Below are positions 36,480 to 46,969 of a stretch of 64,000 nt of DNA, one piece after another. The stretch comes from Pseudolysobacter antarcticus (GTDB lineage Bacteria > Pseudomonadota > Gammaproteobacteria > Xanthomonadales > Rhodanobacteraceae): assembly GCF_004168365.1 (NCBI RefSeq), contig NZ_CP035704.1, positions 2,294,001 through 2,358,000 on the forward strand, written 5' to 3'. Made by a program: the position numbers and the translations under genes. The notes below the pieces were generated by a model, which worked only from the letters and a program-made list of their open reading frames with translations, searched no databases and was not told where the DNA came from. The number at the start of each line of letters is the position of its first letter. Positions within the stretch are counted from its first letter, which is position 1.

Positions 36480-36908
36480 ATGGCGCTGGAGCGCACTCTA
36501 TCCATCATCAAACCTGATGCCGTTGCCAAGAACGTCATCGGTCAGATTTATGCTCGTTTCGAGGCCGCTGGACTGAAAATCGTCGCTGCCAAGATGAAAC
36601 AACTTTCCCGTGCCGAAGCCGAAGGTTTCTACGCGGTTCACAGTGCTCGCCCGTTTTTCAAGGCGCTGGTCGAATTCATGATTTCTGGCCCGGTAATGAT
36701 TCAAGCCCTTGAAGGCGAGAACGCTGTGCTCAAGCATCGTGACCTGATGGGTGCGACCAATCCGAAAGAAGCTGCCGCCGGCACCATTCGTGCGGACTTC
36801 GCCGACAGCATCGATGCCAACGCCGTGCATGGTTCGGACGCTGTGGATACCGCAAAGAACGAGATCGCGTATTTCTTTTCCGCGATCGAAGTCAACTCTC
36901 GCGCTTGA
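36480..36908 (+). CDS. ndk: Nucleoside diphosphate kinase
   Basis: The 142-residue enzyme balances NTP and dNTP pools. The start at 36480 ([15 protein letters not shown]) has GGAG upstream; the upstream in-frame start is a run-through. The active-site histidine is in the conserved [25 protein letters not shown] segment. Family-normal length. It is followed by rlmN, a common pairing. Confidence 0.98.
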   Translation: MALERTLSIIKPDAVAKNVIGQIYARFEAAGLKIVAAKMKQLSRAEAEGFYAVHSARPFFKALVEFMISGPVMIQALEGENAVLKHRDLMGATNPKEAAAGTIRADFADSIDANAVHGSDAVDTAKNEIAYFFSAIEVNSRA

Positions 36909-36927
36909 TGTCAGACAGGATATAACC

Positions 36928-38049
36928 GTGACGACCGCCATCCAGCCCGTGACCAATCTGTTCGATCTTGATCGAGCCGGGCTGGAGGCGTTTTTCATTG
37001 GCCTCGGCGAGAAGAAATTTCGCGCCCAGCAGGTGATGAAATGGATGTATCACCAGCAAGTCATCGATTTCGAGCAGATGACCGATCTCGGCAAGAGCTT
37101 GCGCGACAAGCTCAATACCCACGCCGAACTGCGTCTGCCGAAAATCCTGCATGAGCAGCAATCCAGTGACGGCACCTGCAAATGGGTGTTGGAATTGGAA
37201 GGCGGCAATGCGGTCGAGACCGTGTTCATTCCCGAAGCCAATCGCGGCACGTTGTGTGTTTCGTCGCAAATTGGGTGTGGTCTGAACTGCAGCTTTTGTT
37301 CGACCGGCACGCAAGGCTTCAACCGCGATCTGACTACGGCAGAAGTCATCGGTCAGGTCTGGATCGCGGCAAATTCACTCGGCAGCAAACATCGCGGTGC
37401 GCGTCGCATCACCAATGTGGTGATGATGGGCATGGGCGAGCCGCTGCTGAATTTCGACAACGTCGTGCCGGCGATGAGCCTGATGCGCGACGACTATGGC
37501 TTTGGTCTGGCCAGCCGTCGCGTGACGCTTTCGACCGCCGGTCTGGTGCCAATGATCGACCGCCTGAATGCGGAAAGCGATGTTGCTCTCGCAGTATCGC
37601 TGCACGCACCGGATGACGAGCTGCGTACGCAACTCGTGCCGCTCAACAAGAAATATCCGATTGCCGAACTTATGGCTGCGTGCCAGCGTTATGCCGCGCG
37701 CAAGGCCAAGACCCAGATCACGTTCGAATATACCTTGATGAAAGGTATCAACGACAAACCGGAGCAAGCGCGCGCGCTGGTCAAGTTGCTGCGTCGGGTG
37801 CCATCAAAATTGAACCTGATTCCGTTCAATCCCTTTCCCGGAACCAAGTACGAACGCTCGGAGCCGATGGTCATTGCCACGTTCCAGAAAATCGTCATGG
37901 ATGGCGGTTTGATCGCGACCGTGCGCCGCACTCGTGGCGATGACATTGATGCCGCCTGCGGTCAACTGGTCGGCAAGGTGATGGATCGCACACGTCGCCA
38001 AGCGGATTTCCGCCGTCGCATCGAAGCGGAAGTGCATGTCATTCCATAG
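36928..38049 (+). CDS. rlmN: 23S rRNA/tRNA (adenine-C2) methyltransferase RlmN
   Basis: The 373-residue radical-SAM enzyme methylates A2503 of 23S rRNA and A37 of some tRNAs. It starts at a GTG ([19 protein letters not shown]) with AGGAT upstream. The 4Fe-4S motif is CGLNCSFC and the conserved C-terminal cysteine is in [11 protein letters not shown]. It overlaps the next gene by 14 bp, beginning the rlmN-pilF-rodZ-yfgM-bamB-der cluster. Confidence 0.97.
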   Translation: MTTAIQPVTNLFDLDRAGLEAFFIGLGEKKFRAQQVMKWMYHQQVIDFEQMTDLGKSLRDKLNTHAELRLPKILHEQQSSDGTCKWVLELEGGNAVETVFIPEANRGTLCVSSQIGCGLNCSFCSTGTQGFNRDLTTAEVIGQVWIAANSLGSKHRGARRITNVVMMGMGEPLLNFDNVVPAMSLMRDDYGFGLASRRVTLSTAGLVPMIDRLNAESDVALAVSLHAPDDELRTQLVPLNKKYPIAELMAACQRYAARKAKTQITFEYTLMKGINDKPEQARALVKLLRRVPSKLNLIPFNPFPGTKYERSEPMVIATFQKIVMDGGLIATVRRTRGDDIDAACGQLVGKVMDRTRRQADFRRRIEAEVHVIP

Positions 38050-38812
38050 CTTCCACCTAGTGCGCGCGGCTGCGTTGGCGCTTTGCGTGCTGCTGGTCGG
38101 CTGCGACGCGAGCACTGGCGGACATGTCAAGAATTCCGACATGCATGAAGCCGCCAAGGACAACACCGATCTTGGCCAGCGTTACATGCAGCAGGGAAAG
38201 CTCGATGTAGCGATGGAAAAATTGTTGAAGGCGTTGAAGTACGACCCCAACTACGCCGACGTGCACACCGTGATTGCGGTTTTGTATGAGCGTATCGGCA
38301 ATACAGCCGAGGCCGAGAATCACTACCGACGCGCGACGGAACTGGCACCAAAATCCGGCGGCGCCAACCACAATTACGGTGTGTTTCTATGCAAGGCGGC
38401 GAAATACGATCAGGCTGAACAATATTTTCAGCGCGCGATCGCCGATCCTTTCTACAAGACGCCCGCACTCGCCTATACCAATGCCGGCATATGCATGTCC
38501 AAGGCCGGCAAGCGTGATGCCGCCGAAGCCGATTTTCGCAAGGCCTTGGAATTGAATCCGCAGAGCAGCGAATCGCTTTTTGGTCTGGCGCAAATCCAGT
38601 ACGACAAAGCCGATTATTTCCATGCTCGGGCTTTCATGCAGCGGTTTGAAAGTCTTCAGCAAAGCGGGCCAGATGCATTGTTGCTGGGCCGTAATATCGA
38701 ATCGCAATTAGGCAATACACAATCCGCGCAGGAATATGCCAAACGCCTGCGTGACGAATTTCCAGACTCCGAGCAGGCACACATGCCGGAAATCAGCCAT
38801 CCTTCATCATGA
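38036..38812 (+). CDS. pilF: Type IV pilus biogenesis lipoprotein PilF (PilW)
   Basis: The 258-residue outer-membrane lipoprotein (lipobox LLVGC near residue 22) carries about six TPR units ([43 protein letters not shown] and so on). PilF helps assemble the PilQ secretin. It is nested between rlmN and rodZ with overlaps on both sides, indicating translational coupling. Confidence 0.93.
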   Translation: MSFHSFHLVRAAALALCVLLVGCDASTGGHVKNSDMHEAAKDNTDLGQRYMQQGKLDVAMEKLLKALKYDPNYADVHTVIAVLYERIGNTAEAENHYRRATELAPKSGGANHNYGVFLCKAAKYDQAEQYFQRAIADPFYKTPALAYTNAGICMSKAGKRDAAEADFRKALELNPQSSESLFGLAQIQYDKADYFHARAFMQRFESLQQSGPDALLLGRNIESQLGNTQSAQEYAKRLRDEFPDSEQAHMPEISHPSS

Positions 38813-39978
38813 ATCCAACGCCAGAATTCGAAAATGCGATTGCTCCGTCCATTGTCTTGCTGCCGGCATGCGATGAAGCTCAACTCGATCTGCCGTTAGC
38901 TGTGGATAACCAAACCATGAATCCGCCTGTCGATTGTGAGCCCGTTGATGCGTCCGGAACAGAGGCCGCGGTTGATGCGGAATCGGTTGCGCCAGCGTCA
39001 TCGCACGACATGATTGCGACCGCTGCAGCAGAACCTGCTGCTGCTCCCGACGTCCACGCGTATGAGCCAGATCTCGGACAACGCCTGCGGGCCGCACGCG
39101 AAACACGCGCATGGAGTGTGACCGACGCCGCGGTGCGGCTGCATCTCCCCACTACCGTGGTTCAAGCGCTGGAGTCCGGCAACTACGCGCGCATCGGCAA
39201 CGGCATTTACCTGCGTGGCTACATGCTGAGTTATCTGCGCCTGCTGGCATTGCCCGCAAGCCTGCTTGAAACACTGGTCGAACCCGCGCAAACGGAACCG
39301 CCCCTGGTCACCACCGGTGCGATTTCGCATCCGCGTTATTTGTATAATCGCTATTCGGTGCCGACCATTTATCTGATCCTCACCGGATTGATTGTCGTGC
39401 CTGCAGTTTGGCTAACGACGCACGGCGGGTTGGAGCAAACGCTGGTACGTATCGCGCCGCTGGATACACCCGCTGAAAATTCGGCATTGAATACGCTAGT
39501 CGACAGCAATACGCCAGCAATACAATCGCCGGGCGAGCAGCCCGCGCCTAGCGGCTTAAATCCGCTTGCGCTCCCGGGCGGCACAACGTCCACAGCGAAT
39601 GCGACTAGCACCGACGCACCATTGATCGCGTCGTTCACGCCGGTTTTGAACCCGGTACAAACTGCATCACCAGCCACACCGGCAATTGTAGCCGCCAAGG
39701 AATCGGGTGCCCATCATGTGCGCCTGAGCCTGACCGAAGAAAGCTGGGTAGAAATTCTCGGGACCGAAGGCAAACGACTGGACTACGGCTTGCTGCCCGC
39801 CGGAACGCAACACGAATATTACAGCGATGGCGCGCTTGATATTCGTATCGGCAATAGCAATGGCGCGACCCTCGAAGTGGACGGCCACGCGATGGATCTC
39901 GCACCGTATCGGCACTCGAATGTCGCGCGCCTCAGGCTGTTCTCCGAGAGCGACAAGGCTTCCCATAGCGATTCCTGA
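38809..39978 (+). CDS. rodZ: RodZ-like cytoskeletal membrane protein
   Basis: The 389-residue protein has an acidic N-terminal extension, a cytoplasmic HTH (LGQRLRAARETRAWSVTDAAVRLHLPTTVVQALESG, about 85-140), one membrane helix (about 190-207) and a Pro/Thr/Ala-rich periplasmic linker to a DUF4115 domain (VRLSLTEESWVEILGTEGKRLDYGLLPAGTQHEY). RodZ links MreB to the wall-synthesis machinery. The roughly 80-residue acidic segment before the HTH is longer than in E. coli RodZ. ATGA overlap with pilF. Confidence 0.9.
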   Translation: MNPTPEFENAIAPSIVLLPACDEAQLDLPLAVDNQTMNPPVDCEPVDASGTEAAVDAESVAPASSHDMIATAAAEPAAAPDVHAYEPDLGQRLRAARETRAWSVTDAAVRLHLPTTVVQALESGNYARIGNGIYLRGYMLSYLRLLALPASLLETLVEPAQTEPPLVTTGAISHPRYLYNRYSVPTIYLILTGLIVVPAVWLTTHGGLEQTLVRIAPLDTPAENSALNTLVDSNTPAIQSPGEQPAPSGLNPLALPGGTTSTANATSTDAPLIASFTPVLNPVQTASPATPAIVAAKESGAHHVRLSLTEESWVEILGTEGKRLDYGLLPAGTQHEYYSDGALDIRIGNSNGATLEVDGHAMDLAPYRHSNVARLRLFSESDKASHSDS

Positions 39979-40112
39979 ACGGCTATCGCGCGGGCAAGCA
40001 TATAATTGCGCTTTCCTGCTAATCTTAGTGTTCCAAGCGACCGCCCCTCGGGCGTCGCAGCCGCGCGTGGCATTTGCCGCGCAGCTTTTCGATTCAAACC
40101 AGGTGAACAACG

Positions 40113-40769
40113 ATGGCTTTTGAGGTAATGGACGAACACGAACAGGGCGAACTGGTGCAGAAATGGCTGCGCGAAAATGCCTTGTCGATAGTGATCGGCG
40201 TAGGGCTGGGGCTTCTACTGATTTTCGGTTGGCAGCAATGGAAAACCCATCGCGCCATGCACCAGCTTGAAGCAGCCACGCACTATATGGCGCTGACCGA
40301 CGCGCTGGAAAAGAAAAATTACGACGTGGTCAATCAGGCTGCGCAGAAACTGCGCGATGATTATTCTGATACTTCTTATGCCGCGCTCGCGGCAATGCAA
40401 CAGGTTGGCGTGTCATTGAGCACGGCCGACAAAGACAAGGATGCCGCGTACAAGAATATGGATTGGGCGTATCAGCACGCGCCCGCCGAACTCAAGGAAT
40501 TGGTAGGCACGCGCCTGGCCCGTTTGCAAATTTCCACCGGCAAATACCAGGAGGCGCTCCCCTTGCTCGATGGCTTGTCGAAAGCCACCACCTACACTGC
40601 GCTAGTGAATGAATTGCGCGGTGATGCCCACGTCGGTCTGGGGCACAAAGACGAGGCACGCACTGCCTACGCCGAAGCCCTGAACGGTGTTGATGCCGGT
40701 ACGCCACATCGCAATGTGGTCGAAATGAAACTCGCCAATCTCGGCGCGAAAGCGGAGAAGCAGGGCTGA
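40113..40769 (+). CDS. yfgM: YfgM-like periplasmic TPR chaperone
   Basis: The 218-residue inner-membrane protein has one helix (IVIGVGLGLLLIFGWQQW, about 29-46) and periplasmic TPR-like repeats. YfgM works with PpiD at SecYEG. It begins MAFEVMDEHEQGELVQKWLRENA, typical of the family, and overlaps bamB by one base. Confidence 0.92.
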   Translation: MAFEVMDEHEQGELVQKWLRENALSIVIGVGLGLLLIFGWQQWKTHRAMHQLEAATHYMALTDALEKKNYDVVNQAAQKLRDDYSDTSYAALAAMQQVGVSLSTADKDKDAAYKNMDWAYQHAPAELKELVGTRLARLQISTGKYQEALPLLDGLSKATTYTALVNELRGDAHVGLGHKDEARTAYAEALNGVDAGTPHRNVVEMKLANLGAKAEKQG

Positions 40770-41938
40770 TGAAACGCGCACTGGCTTTTCTGTTACTGGC
40801 GACTTTGCTTGGCGGCTGTACCGCGATCAAGAACGCTTTCAAGGGCAGCAACAAGGAAAATATCGAACCACCAAAGGTGCTAACGGAATTTGCGCCGACG
40901 GTAACGGTAGAAAAACTCTGGACCACCGGGGTCGGTAAAGGCGCCAGGAAAACCGGTGTGCATCTGACACCTGCCTATGCCGATGGCAAGCTGTATGCGA
41001 TCAGCACCACGGGTGTACTCGAAGCCTTGGATGCAACGACGGGCCGCACGCTTTGGGAAAAGAAAGACAAAAAAATAGCTTATGCCGCTGGCCCGACTAT
41101 TGGCGAGGGACTGCTCGTTGTGGGTACGCTGGATGGTACGTTGTTCGCTCTGAATCCCGCAGATGGCAGCGAGCGTTGGCACGCAGAAGTATCTTCCGAA
41201 CTGATCTCGGCGCCGGCCGTTGATGGCGGCATGGTCGTCGCGCGTTCGTATGACGGTCGCGTGTATGGATTTGATGCGGCCAATGGTGAACGCAAGTGGA
41301 TTTTTGATCGCAATACCGTACCGCTGCTAAGTCTGCGCGGTAACAGCGCCCCGTTGATCCGCGAAGGCGTGGTCATTACCGGCGGCGATAATGGCAAGGT
41401 CGTGGGCTTGCGTCTGACCGATGGCGTGGAGGTCTGGGAGCAGGTTATCTCCACCGGCGAAGGTCGCACAGAGATCGAGCGCCTGCAGGATGTGGACGGA
41501 ATTTTGCAAGCCGATGCAGGCGTAGTTTATGCCGCGGGTTATCGCGGCCAGATCACGGCATTGGCGGGAAACAACGGGCGTCCGCTATGGGCGCACGATC
41601 TGTCCAGCTACAGCGGTGTGGCGATTTCTCCGGCAGCAGTATTTGCCAACGATGTCGATTCGAACATCTGGTCGCTGGATCGCAATAACGGGACATCGTT
41701 GTGGAAACAGGATGTACTTGGTTATCGCTGGCTCAGCCCGCCGGCAGTGCAGGGCGACTACATCGTGGTCGGTGATTTCGACGGGTATGTGCACTGGCTC
41801 AATTTGAACGATGGCAAGCTTGCCGCCCGCGTGCGACTGACCAAAAAGCCGATCGACTCCGTACCGCTGGTGGTCGGCAACACCGTCTATGTGCAAGCCA
41901 GCAATGGCGAACTCGGCGCGTACCGCATCGCCAAATAA
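40769..41938 (+). CDS. bamB: Outer-membrane assembly lipoprotein BamB
   Basis: The 389-residue PQQ-like beta-propeller lipoprotein (lipobox LLGGC near 17) is a scaffold subunit of the BAM complex. Blade repeats include ALDATTGRTLWEKK, ALNPADGSERWHAEV, GFDAANGERKWIF and SLDRNNGTSLWKQ. Together with bamE (21.3 kb) this places two BAM subunits in the window. It is followed by a 194-bp gap to der without a visible gene. Confidence 0.96.
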   Translation: MKRALAFLLLATLLGGCTAIKNAFKGSNKENIEPPKVLTEFAPTVTVEKLWTTGVGKGARKTGVHLTPAYADGKLYAISTTGVLEALDATTGRTLWEKKDKKIAYAAGPTIGEGLLVVGTLDGTLFALNPADGSERWHAEVSSELISAPAVDGGMVVARSYDGRVYGFDAANGERKWIFDRNTVPLLSLRGNSAPLIREGVVITGGDNGKVVGLRLTDGVEVWEQVISTGEGRTEIERLQDVDGILQADAGVVYAAGYRGQITALAGNNGRPLWAHDLSSYSGVAISPAAVFANDVDSNIWSLDRNNGTSLWKQDVLGYRWLSPPAVQGDYIVVGDFDGYVHWLNLNDGKLAARVRLTKKPIDSVPLVVGNTVYVQASNGELGAYRIAK

Positions 41939-42132
41939 TTCTCGCATTCCTTGTCACTGAGTAGCTATTCGAGATTTACTTCAATAGTCTTGCTGCACAG
42001 TACGATCTAGCCAGTATCGGTGCCGCGCGCTGATATTGGCTTGTTGTGCGATCATGTGTTCAGTTGCGTACAGGTTTTCTCAATATCCGGCCACTCCGCG
42101 CGGCGGCCGGCGCGCGTTTCGGATAGTTAATT

Positions 42133-43530
42133 ATGTTGCCCGTCGTTGCCCTGGTCGGACGTCCTAACGTCGGCAAATCCACTTTGTTCAATGCGCTCAC
42201 GCGCACGCGTGAAGCGTTGGTCGCGGATATTCCCGGCCTCACGCGAGATCGTCATTACGGCCTGTGCCAGCTTGGCGAACGCCATTTTGTCACCATCGAT
42301 ACCGGCGGTTTGACCGGCGAAGACGAGGGCATCGAAGGCCTGACTGCACGCCAAGCCGAACTCGCCATTGGTGAAGCTGATCTCGTGCTGTTCCTGGTCG
42401 ACGCTCAGGCTGGCCTGCTCGCGTTCGATCGCGATGTATTGAACATGTTGCGCCGGCTCGACAAACCGATGCTGCTACTGGTCAACAAGATCGACGGCAT
42501 CGATGAGAATGTCGCCATCGCGGAGTTTTCCGCACTCGGTGTTGGGGCGACGCATTTCATCGCGGCCGCACAAAATCGCGGCATCTTGCAATTGGTTTCT
42601 GCGATTCAGCAGCGACTGCCGCCCGTCGTCGAGGATGATCTCGAGCCGGCGATAGGTGACGACAGCATTCGTGTGGCGATTATCGGCCGCCCCAACGTTG
42701 GCAAATCGACCTTGGTCAATCGCCTGCTCGGCGAGGAGCGCCAGATCGTTTCCAACATCGCTGGAACCACGCGCGATGCGATCAAGGTCAAGCTCGAACG
42801 CGACGGCAAACACTACACGCTGATCGATACCGCCGGCGTGCGTCGCCGTGCGCGCATCGAAGAAACCGTCGAAAAATTCAGCGTGATCAAGTCGCTGCAA
42901 TCGATTGTCGCGGCGCATGTGGCGGTGCTGATTCTGGATGCGCACGAAGGCGTGTCGGAACAGGATGCAACCCTGATTGGCCACGTACTCGATTCCGGTC
43001 GCGCGCTGGTTATCGCCGTGAACAAATGGGACGGTCTCAGCGTTTACGAACGCGATCAATGTCGCAAGGCGCTGGATCGCAAACTCGACTTCGTCAATTT
43101 TGCGACACCACTTTTCATCTCGGCGCTGCACGGTTCGGGCATTGCCGAACTGATGAAGTCGATCAACCAGGCGCACGCTTCGGCGATCCGCATTTTGACA
43201 TCGTCCGAGCTGACGCGCGCGCTGATCAAGGCCTACGAAGGTCATCAACCGCCGCTAGTGCGCGGTCACGCCCCGAAGCTGCGTTATGCGCATCCGGCCG
43301 GCCATAATCCGCCGACCATCATGATTCACGGTTCGCGCACCAAACATATCGCCGATTCGTATCGGCGTTATCTTGAAAATTATTTCCGCAAGCAATTCAA
43401 ACTCGTCGGCACGCCGGTGCGCATCGAGTTTCGCGATGGCGAAAATCCGTACGAAGGTCGCCACAACAAACTCAACGACCGCCAGTTGAAAAAGCGCAAA
43501 CGTCTGGTGCGCCACGTGCGCGGTAAATAA
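42133..43530 (+). CDS. der: Ribosome-assembly GTPase Der (EngA)
   Basis: The 465-residue protein has two tandem G domains ([14 protein letters not shown] near 10 and [16 protein letters not shown] near 185, with NKIDG and NKWDG) and a C-terminal KH-like domain. It matures the 50S subunit. The start is [17 protein letters not shown]. Basic tail [13 protein letters not shown]. Confidence 0.98.
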   Translation: MLPVVALVGRPNVGKSTLFNALTRTREALVADIPGLTRDRHYGLCQLGERHFVTIDTGGLTGEDEGIEGLTARQAELAIGEADLVLFLVDAQAGLLAFDRDVLNMLRRLDKPMLLLVNKIDGIDENVAIAEFSALGVGATHFIAAAQNRGILQLVSAIQQRLPPVVEDDLEPAIGDDSIRVAIIGRPNVGKSTLVNRLLGEERQIVSNIAGTTRDAIKVKLERDGKHYTLIDTAGVRRRARIEETVEKFSVIKSLQSIVAAHVAVLILDAHEGVSEQDATLIGHVLDSGRALVIAVNKWDGLSVYERDQCRKALDRKLDFVNFATPLFISALHGSGIAELMKSINQAHASAIRILTSSELTRALIKAYEGHQPPLVRGHAPKLRYAHPAGHNPPTIMIHGSRTKHIADSYRRYLENYFRKQFKLVGTPVRIEFRDGENPYEGRHNKLNDRQLKKRKRLVRHVRGK

Positions 43531-43562
43531 ATCAGCGTCGATAGCGAACGCTTTATGCCGCT

Positions 43563-44153
43563 ATGAATTCCGTGTCGATTACTGCGGCAATTCTGGCTGG
43601 CGGCGCCGCAAAACGACTCGGTGGCCACGACAAGGGTTTGCAACTTCTGCTCGGCAAACCGCTGATAGCTTGGGTCTATGAGCGCGTATCCGCGCAAGTT
43701 CAATCAATCGCTATTTGCGCCAACCGGCATGTCGATAATTATGCAATTTATGCACCCGTCGTGTGCGACGTCAACGCGGGTTTTCCCGGCCCGCTAGCAG
43801 GCATCGTCAGTGCTTTTCAAACGCTGAAAGATGACTGGCTGCTGACGTTGCCGGTCGATTGTCCAACGCCGCCGCTTGATCTTGCGCAACGCCTGTATGA
43901 GGCCTGCAAAGACTCGAATTCCACTGCAGCATTCGTGCGTGACGGACAACGTCGGCAGCCATTGTTCGCGCTGTATCACCGCGATTTGAATTTGTCCGCG
44001 CAGACGGCATTGGTGCAAAATATCGGCGTCTGGCAATGGCAGGAAAGTATCAAAGCCATTGCGGTGGATTTTTCCGATCAAACCGCTGCATTCGTCAATC
44101 TGAATACCCCGCAGGATTTTCTGGACTTCGAGGCCAACCGGCATGAGTGTTGA
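43563..44153 (+). CDS. mobA: Molybdenum cofactor guanylyltransferase MobA
   Basis: The 196-residue nucleotidyltransferase attaches GMP to Mo-molybdopterin. Motifs: ILAGGAAKRLGGHDKGLQLL at the N-terminus and LTLPVDCPTPPLDLAQRL (Asp of the metal site). It overlaps moeA by 11 bp. Confidence 0.93.
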   Translation: MNSVSITAAILAGGAAKRLGGHDKGLQLLLGKPLIAWVYERVSAQVQSIAICANRHVDNYAIYAPVVCDVNAGFPGPLAGIVSAFQTLKDDWLLTLPVDCPTPPLDLAQRLYEACKDSNSTAAFVRDGQRRQPLFALYHRDLNLSAQTALVQNIGVWQWQESIKAIAVDFSDQTAAFVNLNTPQDFLDFEANRHEC

Positions 44154-45387
44154 ACAACCCGCATATGCAACCGGCGTGAGTCTGCAGGACGCGCGTGAGT
44201 TGATCGTTGCGGTCGCTGCTGAGCACAGGTTGACCACAGAAACCGTTGCGCTGGAAACGGCGCTGCATCGCGTGTTGGCTGCGGATATCCATGCACCATT
44301 CGACGTGCCCGGCTTCGCCAATTCGGCGATGGATGGTTTCGCTTTGCGCGGTGCCGATTTGCCGCAAAGTGGTGAACGCGCGTTGCAGCTGATTGGCCAG
44401 ATTTTTGCGGGTGGTGACAACGTACTTTCGGTGGGCGAGGGTGAGTGCGTGCGCATCACTACCGGCGCGCCGATACCGTATGGCGCGGACACTGTCGTGA
44501 TCAAGGAAAATGTGCGTGTCGACGGCGATCGTGTCTGGATCAACGCCGGTGAAAAACCCGGTGGCAACACGCGGCCTGCTGGTGAAGATTATCGCGCCGG
44601 CGATCTCGCGTTTCGCACCGGCACGCTGCTTACCGCAGCGCAACTCGGCACTCTCGCTTCATTTGGCTGCGACAGGATCACGGTTACGCGCCGTATCCGC
44701 GCCGTGCTGTTGACGACCGGTGACGAACTGGCGGCGGCGGGGATGCCGCTCGGCTTCGGCCAGATTCACAACAGCAATCGTTTCAGCTTGGGCGGTCTGC
44801 TGCAAACGTTCGGTGTCGATCTGCTTCGGCACCAGCATCTGCGCGATGATCCAACGCTGCTGCGCGCAGCGCTGCAGCAGGCGGCGAGCGATGCCGATAT
44901 CGTGCTCAGCAGCGGCGGTGTATCGGCGGGCGAGGCGGATTATCTGCCGGGTCTGCTCGCGGAAATTGGCCGGATTCATCTGTGGAAAGTACGTATCAAA
45001 CCCGGCATGCCGTTCCTGTTCGGTAGCATCGGCCAGGCGCTGATTTTTTCGCTGCCGGGCAATCCGGTTTCCGGCATCGCCACCTTTCTGAGTCTGGTAC
45101 GACCGGCGCTTGATACCTTGCTTGGCATCAACAAATCTGCGCGAAAAACATGGCGCGCACGCCTGCAGTCCGCGATTCAAAAACGTCATTCGCGTACCGA
45201 GTTTTTACGTGCAACATTGATCTGTGATGAAAACGGTACGCTATGGGCCGCACCGCTCGCCAAGCAAGGCTCCGGCATGCTGCGCGGCGTAACCGAAGCC
45301 GATGTTTTGCTGATCGTGCCCGAAGACATGCACGATCTGGCGCAGGGCAGTGTGGTCGAATTTCTACCGTTGCCCGGCCTCATATGA
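44143..45387 (+). CDS. moeA: Molybdopterin molybdenumtransferase MoeA
   Basis: The 414-residue enzyme inserts molybdate into adenylated molybdopterin. Visible motifs: PFDVPGFANSAMDGFAL, TGAPIPYGADTVVIKEN, VLLTTGDELAAAG, LSSGGVSAGEADY and the KPGMPFLFGSIG / SLPGNPVSG loops. Upstream mobA and downstream moeB form a Moco operon. Confidence 0.96.
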   Translation: MSVEQPAYATGVSLQDARELIVAVAAEHRLTTETVALETALHRVLAADIHAPFDVPGFANSAMDGFALRGADLPQSGERALQLIGQIFAGGDNVLSVGEGECVRITTGAPIPYGADTVVIKENVRVDGDRVWINAGEKPGGNTRPAGEDYRAGDLAFRTGTLLTAAQLGTLASFGCDRITVTRRIRAVLLTTGDELAAAGMPLGFGQIHNSNRFSLGGLLQTFGVDLLRHQHLRDDPTLLRAALQQAASDADIVLSSGGVSAGEADYLPGLLAEIGRIHLWKVRIKPGMPFLFGSIGQALIFSLPGNPVSGIATFLSLVRPALDTLLGINKSARKTWRARLQSAIQKRHSRTEFLRATLICDENGTLWAAPLAKQGSGMLRGVTEADVLLIVPEDMHDLAQGSVVEFLPLPGLI

Positions 45388-45402
45388 TCTCGTATAAATG
45401 TG

Positions 45403-46536
45403 ATGAATTCGATTTCCGATAACTTCGAAATTACCCCGAGTGCCGCGCTGCAACGCCAATACGATGGCGCGCTGATCGTGGATGTGCGCGAAGATGACGA
45501 GCGCGCCGCGGATGCGGTCGCCGATGCGGTCGGCATTCCACGAGCGTTGCTTGCGGAGCAGATTGCCAATCACGCGGCGCGATACGACCGGGAAATTCTC
45601 ACGTTGTGCGGCACCGGCAAACGTTCGCTGCTCGCGGCGCAAACCTTGCGCGAACGCGGCTACACCAATGTATTGTCAATCGCTGGCGGCATCACGCGCT
45701 GGCGTGCCGAAGGCTTGCCGGTGCAACACGGTGCGCTCGATGCCGATGCTGTAGATCGTTATTCGCGGCATTTGTTGTTGCCGGAAATCGGCGTGGCCGG
45801 GCAACTGAAGTTGCAGCAATCACGGGTCGTGCTGGTCGGTGCGGGCGGCCTGGGTTCACCTGCCGCGTTGTATCTGGCTGCTGCGGGTATCGGCACGCTC
45901 ACGATCATCGATGACGATCGCGTCGAACGCAGCAATCTGCAACGGCAGGTGTTGCATACCGATGCGCGCGTTGGCGTTGCCAAAGTCGAATCTGCGGGTA
46001 TCGCGCTGCACGCGTTGAATCCGCGTGTGCAGTTTGATCTGCGCAACGAGCGACTGCACGCCGGCAATGTCGAAGCACTCTTGCACGGCGCGGATGTCGT
46101 GATCGATGGCGCGGATAATTTTGCCACACGTTATTTACTGAATGCCGCGTGCCTGCAACTCAAACTGCCGCTCGTGTATGGCGCGGTTCATCGGTTCACC
46201 GGGCAGGTCAGCGTGTTCGATTCGCGCCACGCCGATTCGCCGTGTTATCGCTGCCTTTTCCCCGAGCCGCCAAGTGCCGCAGATGCGCCGAATTGTTCTG
46301 AAGCCGGCGTGCTTGGCGTATTGCCCGGCATCATCGGTCTGCTGCAGGCTAGCGAGGCCATCAAGTTGCTGCTCGACATCGGCGCGCCTCTGGTGGGACG
46401 GCTATTATGCTTCGATGCACTCGCGGCAAGTTTTCGCGAACTGCGGTTGCCGCGTGATGCGCAATGTCCGGGCTGTGGTAAGAACGCGCATTTCAGCAGC
46501 TACGAAGACATCGCAAAAGTTTGCCAAGCCGACTGA
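45403..46536 (+). CDS. moeB: MoeB/ThiF-family adenylyltransferase with N-terminal rhodanese domain
   Basis: The 377-residue protein starts at ATG 45403 (a GTG one codon upstream is possible). Residues about 1-105 are a rhodanese domain with the persulfide loop CGTGKRS. Residues about 120-370 are an E1-like domain: RYSRHLLLPEIGVAGQLKLQQSRVVLVGAGGLGS, DDDRVERSNLQRQVLH, and zinc cysteines CYRCLFP and CPGCG. It activates the C-terminus of MoaD (or a ThiS-like carrier) and the fused rhodanese may supply sulfur. In MoeZ/MOCS3 the rhodanese is C-terminal; here it is N-terminal. Confidence 0.9.
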   Translation: MNSISDNFEITPSAALQRQYDGALIVDVREDDERAADAVADAVGIPRALLAEQIANHAARYDREILTLCGTGKRSLLAAQTLRERGYTNVLSIAGGITRWRAEGLPVQHGALDADAVDRYSRHLLLPEIGVAGQLKLQQSRVVLVGAGGLGSPAALYLAAAGIGTLTIIDDDRVERSNLQRQVLHTDARVGVAKVESAGIALHALNPRVQFDLRNERLHAGNVEALLHGADVVIDGADNFATRYLLNAACLQLKLPLVYGAVHRFTGQVSVFDSRHADSPCYRCLFPEPPSAADAPNCSEAGVLGVLPGIIGLLQASEAIKLLLDIGAPLVGRLLCFDALAASFRELRLPRDAQCPGCGKNAHFSSYEDIAKVCQAD

Positions 46537-46583
46537 TCCAAGCCGACTGAAAACCGGCACATATCGCGGCCAACCTCGATAGT

Positions 46584-46874
46584 TCAATCGTGTTTTTTCT
46601 GGCGTTCCGCGTACGCGGATAATTGCTCCGGTGTTGCCTCGCGCTGGTACTTGGCTTTCCATTCGGAAAACGGCATGCCGTAGATTTTTTCGCGCGCGGC
46701 GTCCTTGCTCAATTCAATACCTTGCACCATCGCAGCGTCGCGATACCAGTCGGCCAGACAATTGCGGCAGAAATCGGCAAGTATCATCAGGTCGATGTTC
46801 TGCACGTCGGTGCGTGTATTCAGATGTTGCACCAATCGGCGAAATGCAGCGGCTTCGAGTTCGGTCGTATTCAT
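46584..46874 (-). CDS. DUF1244 family protein
   Basis: The 96-residue protein starts at ATG 46874 with AAGGAG upstream; the in-frame start at 46895 is less likely. The family motif FCRNCLADWYRDAA and the EKIYGMPFSEWKAKYQ segment identify DUF1244. It is soluble, without signal or membrane segment. Function unknown. It is transcribed divergently from folD. Confidence 0.88.
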   Translation of the reverse strand: MNTTELEAAAFRRLVQHLNTRTDVQNIDLMILADFCRNCLADWYRDAAMVQGIELSKDAAREKIYGMPFSEWKAKYQREATPEQLSAYAERQKKHD

Positions 46875-46913
46875 TGTTTTCTCCTTTGTCGGCAAAGTTT
46901 ACGCCGATGCGAT

Positions 46914-46942
46914 TTGAGGCGGGAGCGTCGACAGTGGATAAT
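46914..46942 (+). promoter_or_regulatory. Probable folD promoter
   Basis: TTGAGG (46914-46919) and GATAAT (46937-46942) are separated by 17 bp and lie 28 bp upstream of the folD ATG. Confidence 0.6.
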
Positions 46943-46969
46943 TAGGGGTTATTCCGATCCGGTTCCAGC

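Noticed and set aside
36751-36927. Extended rlmN reading frame from 36751
   Set aside because: This part overlaps ndk in another frame; GTG at 36928 with AGGAT gives the normal RlmN N-terminus.
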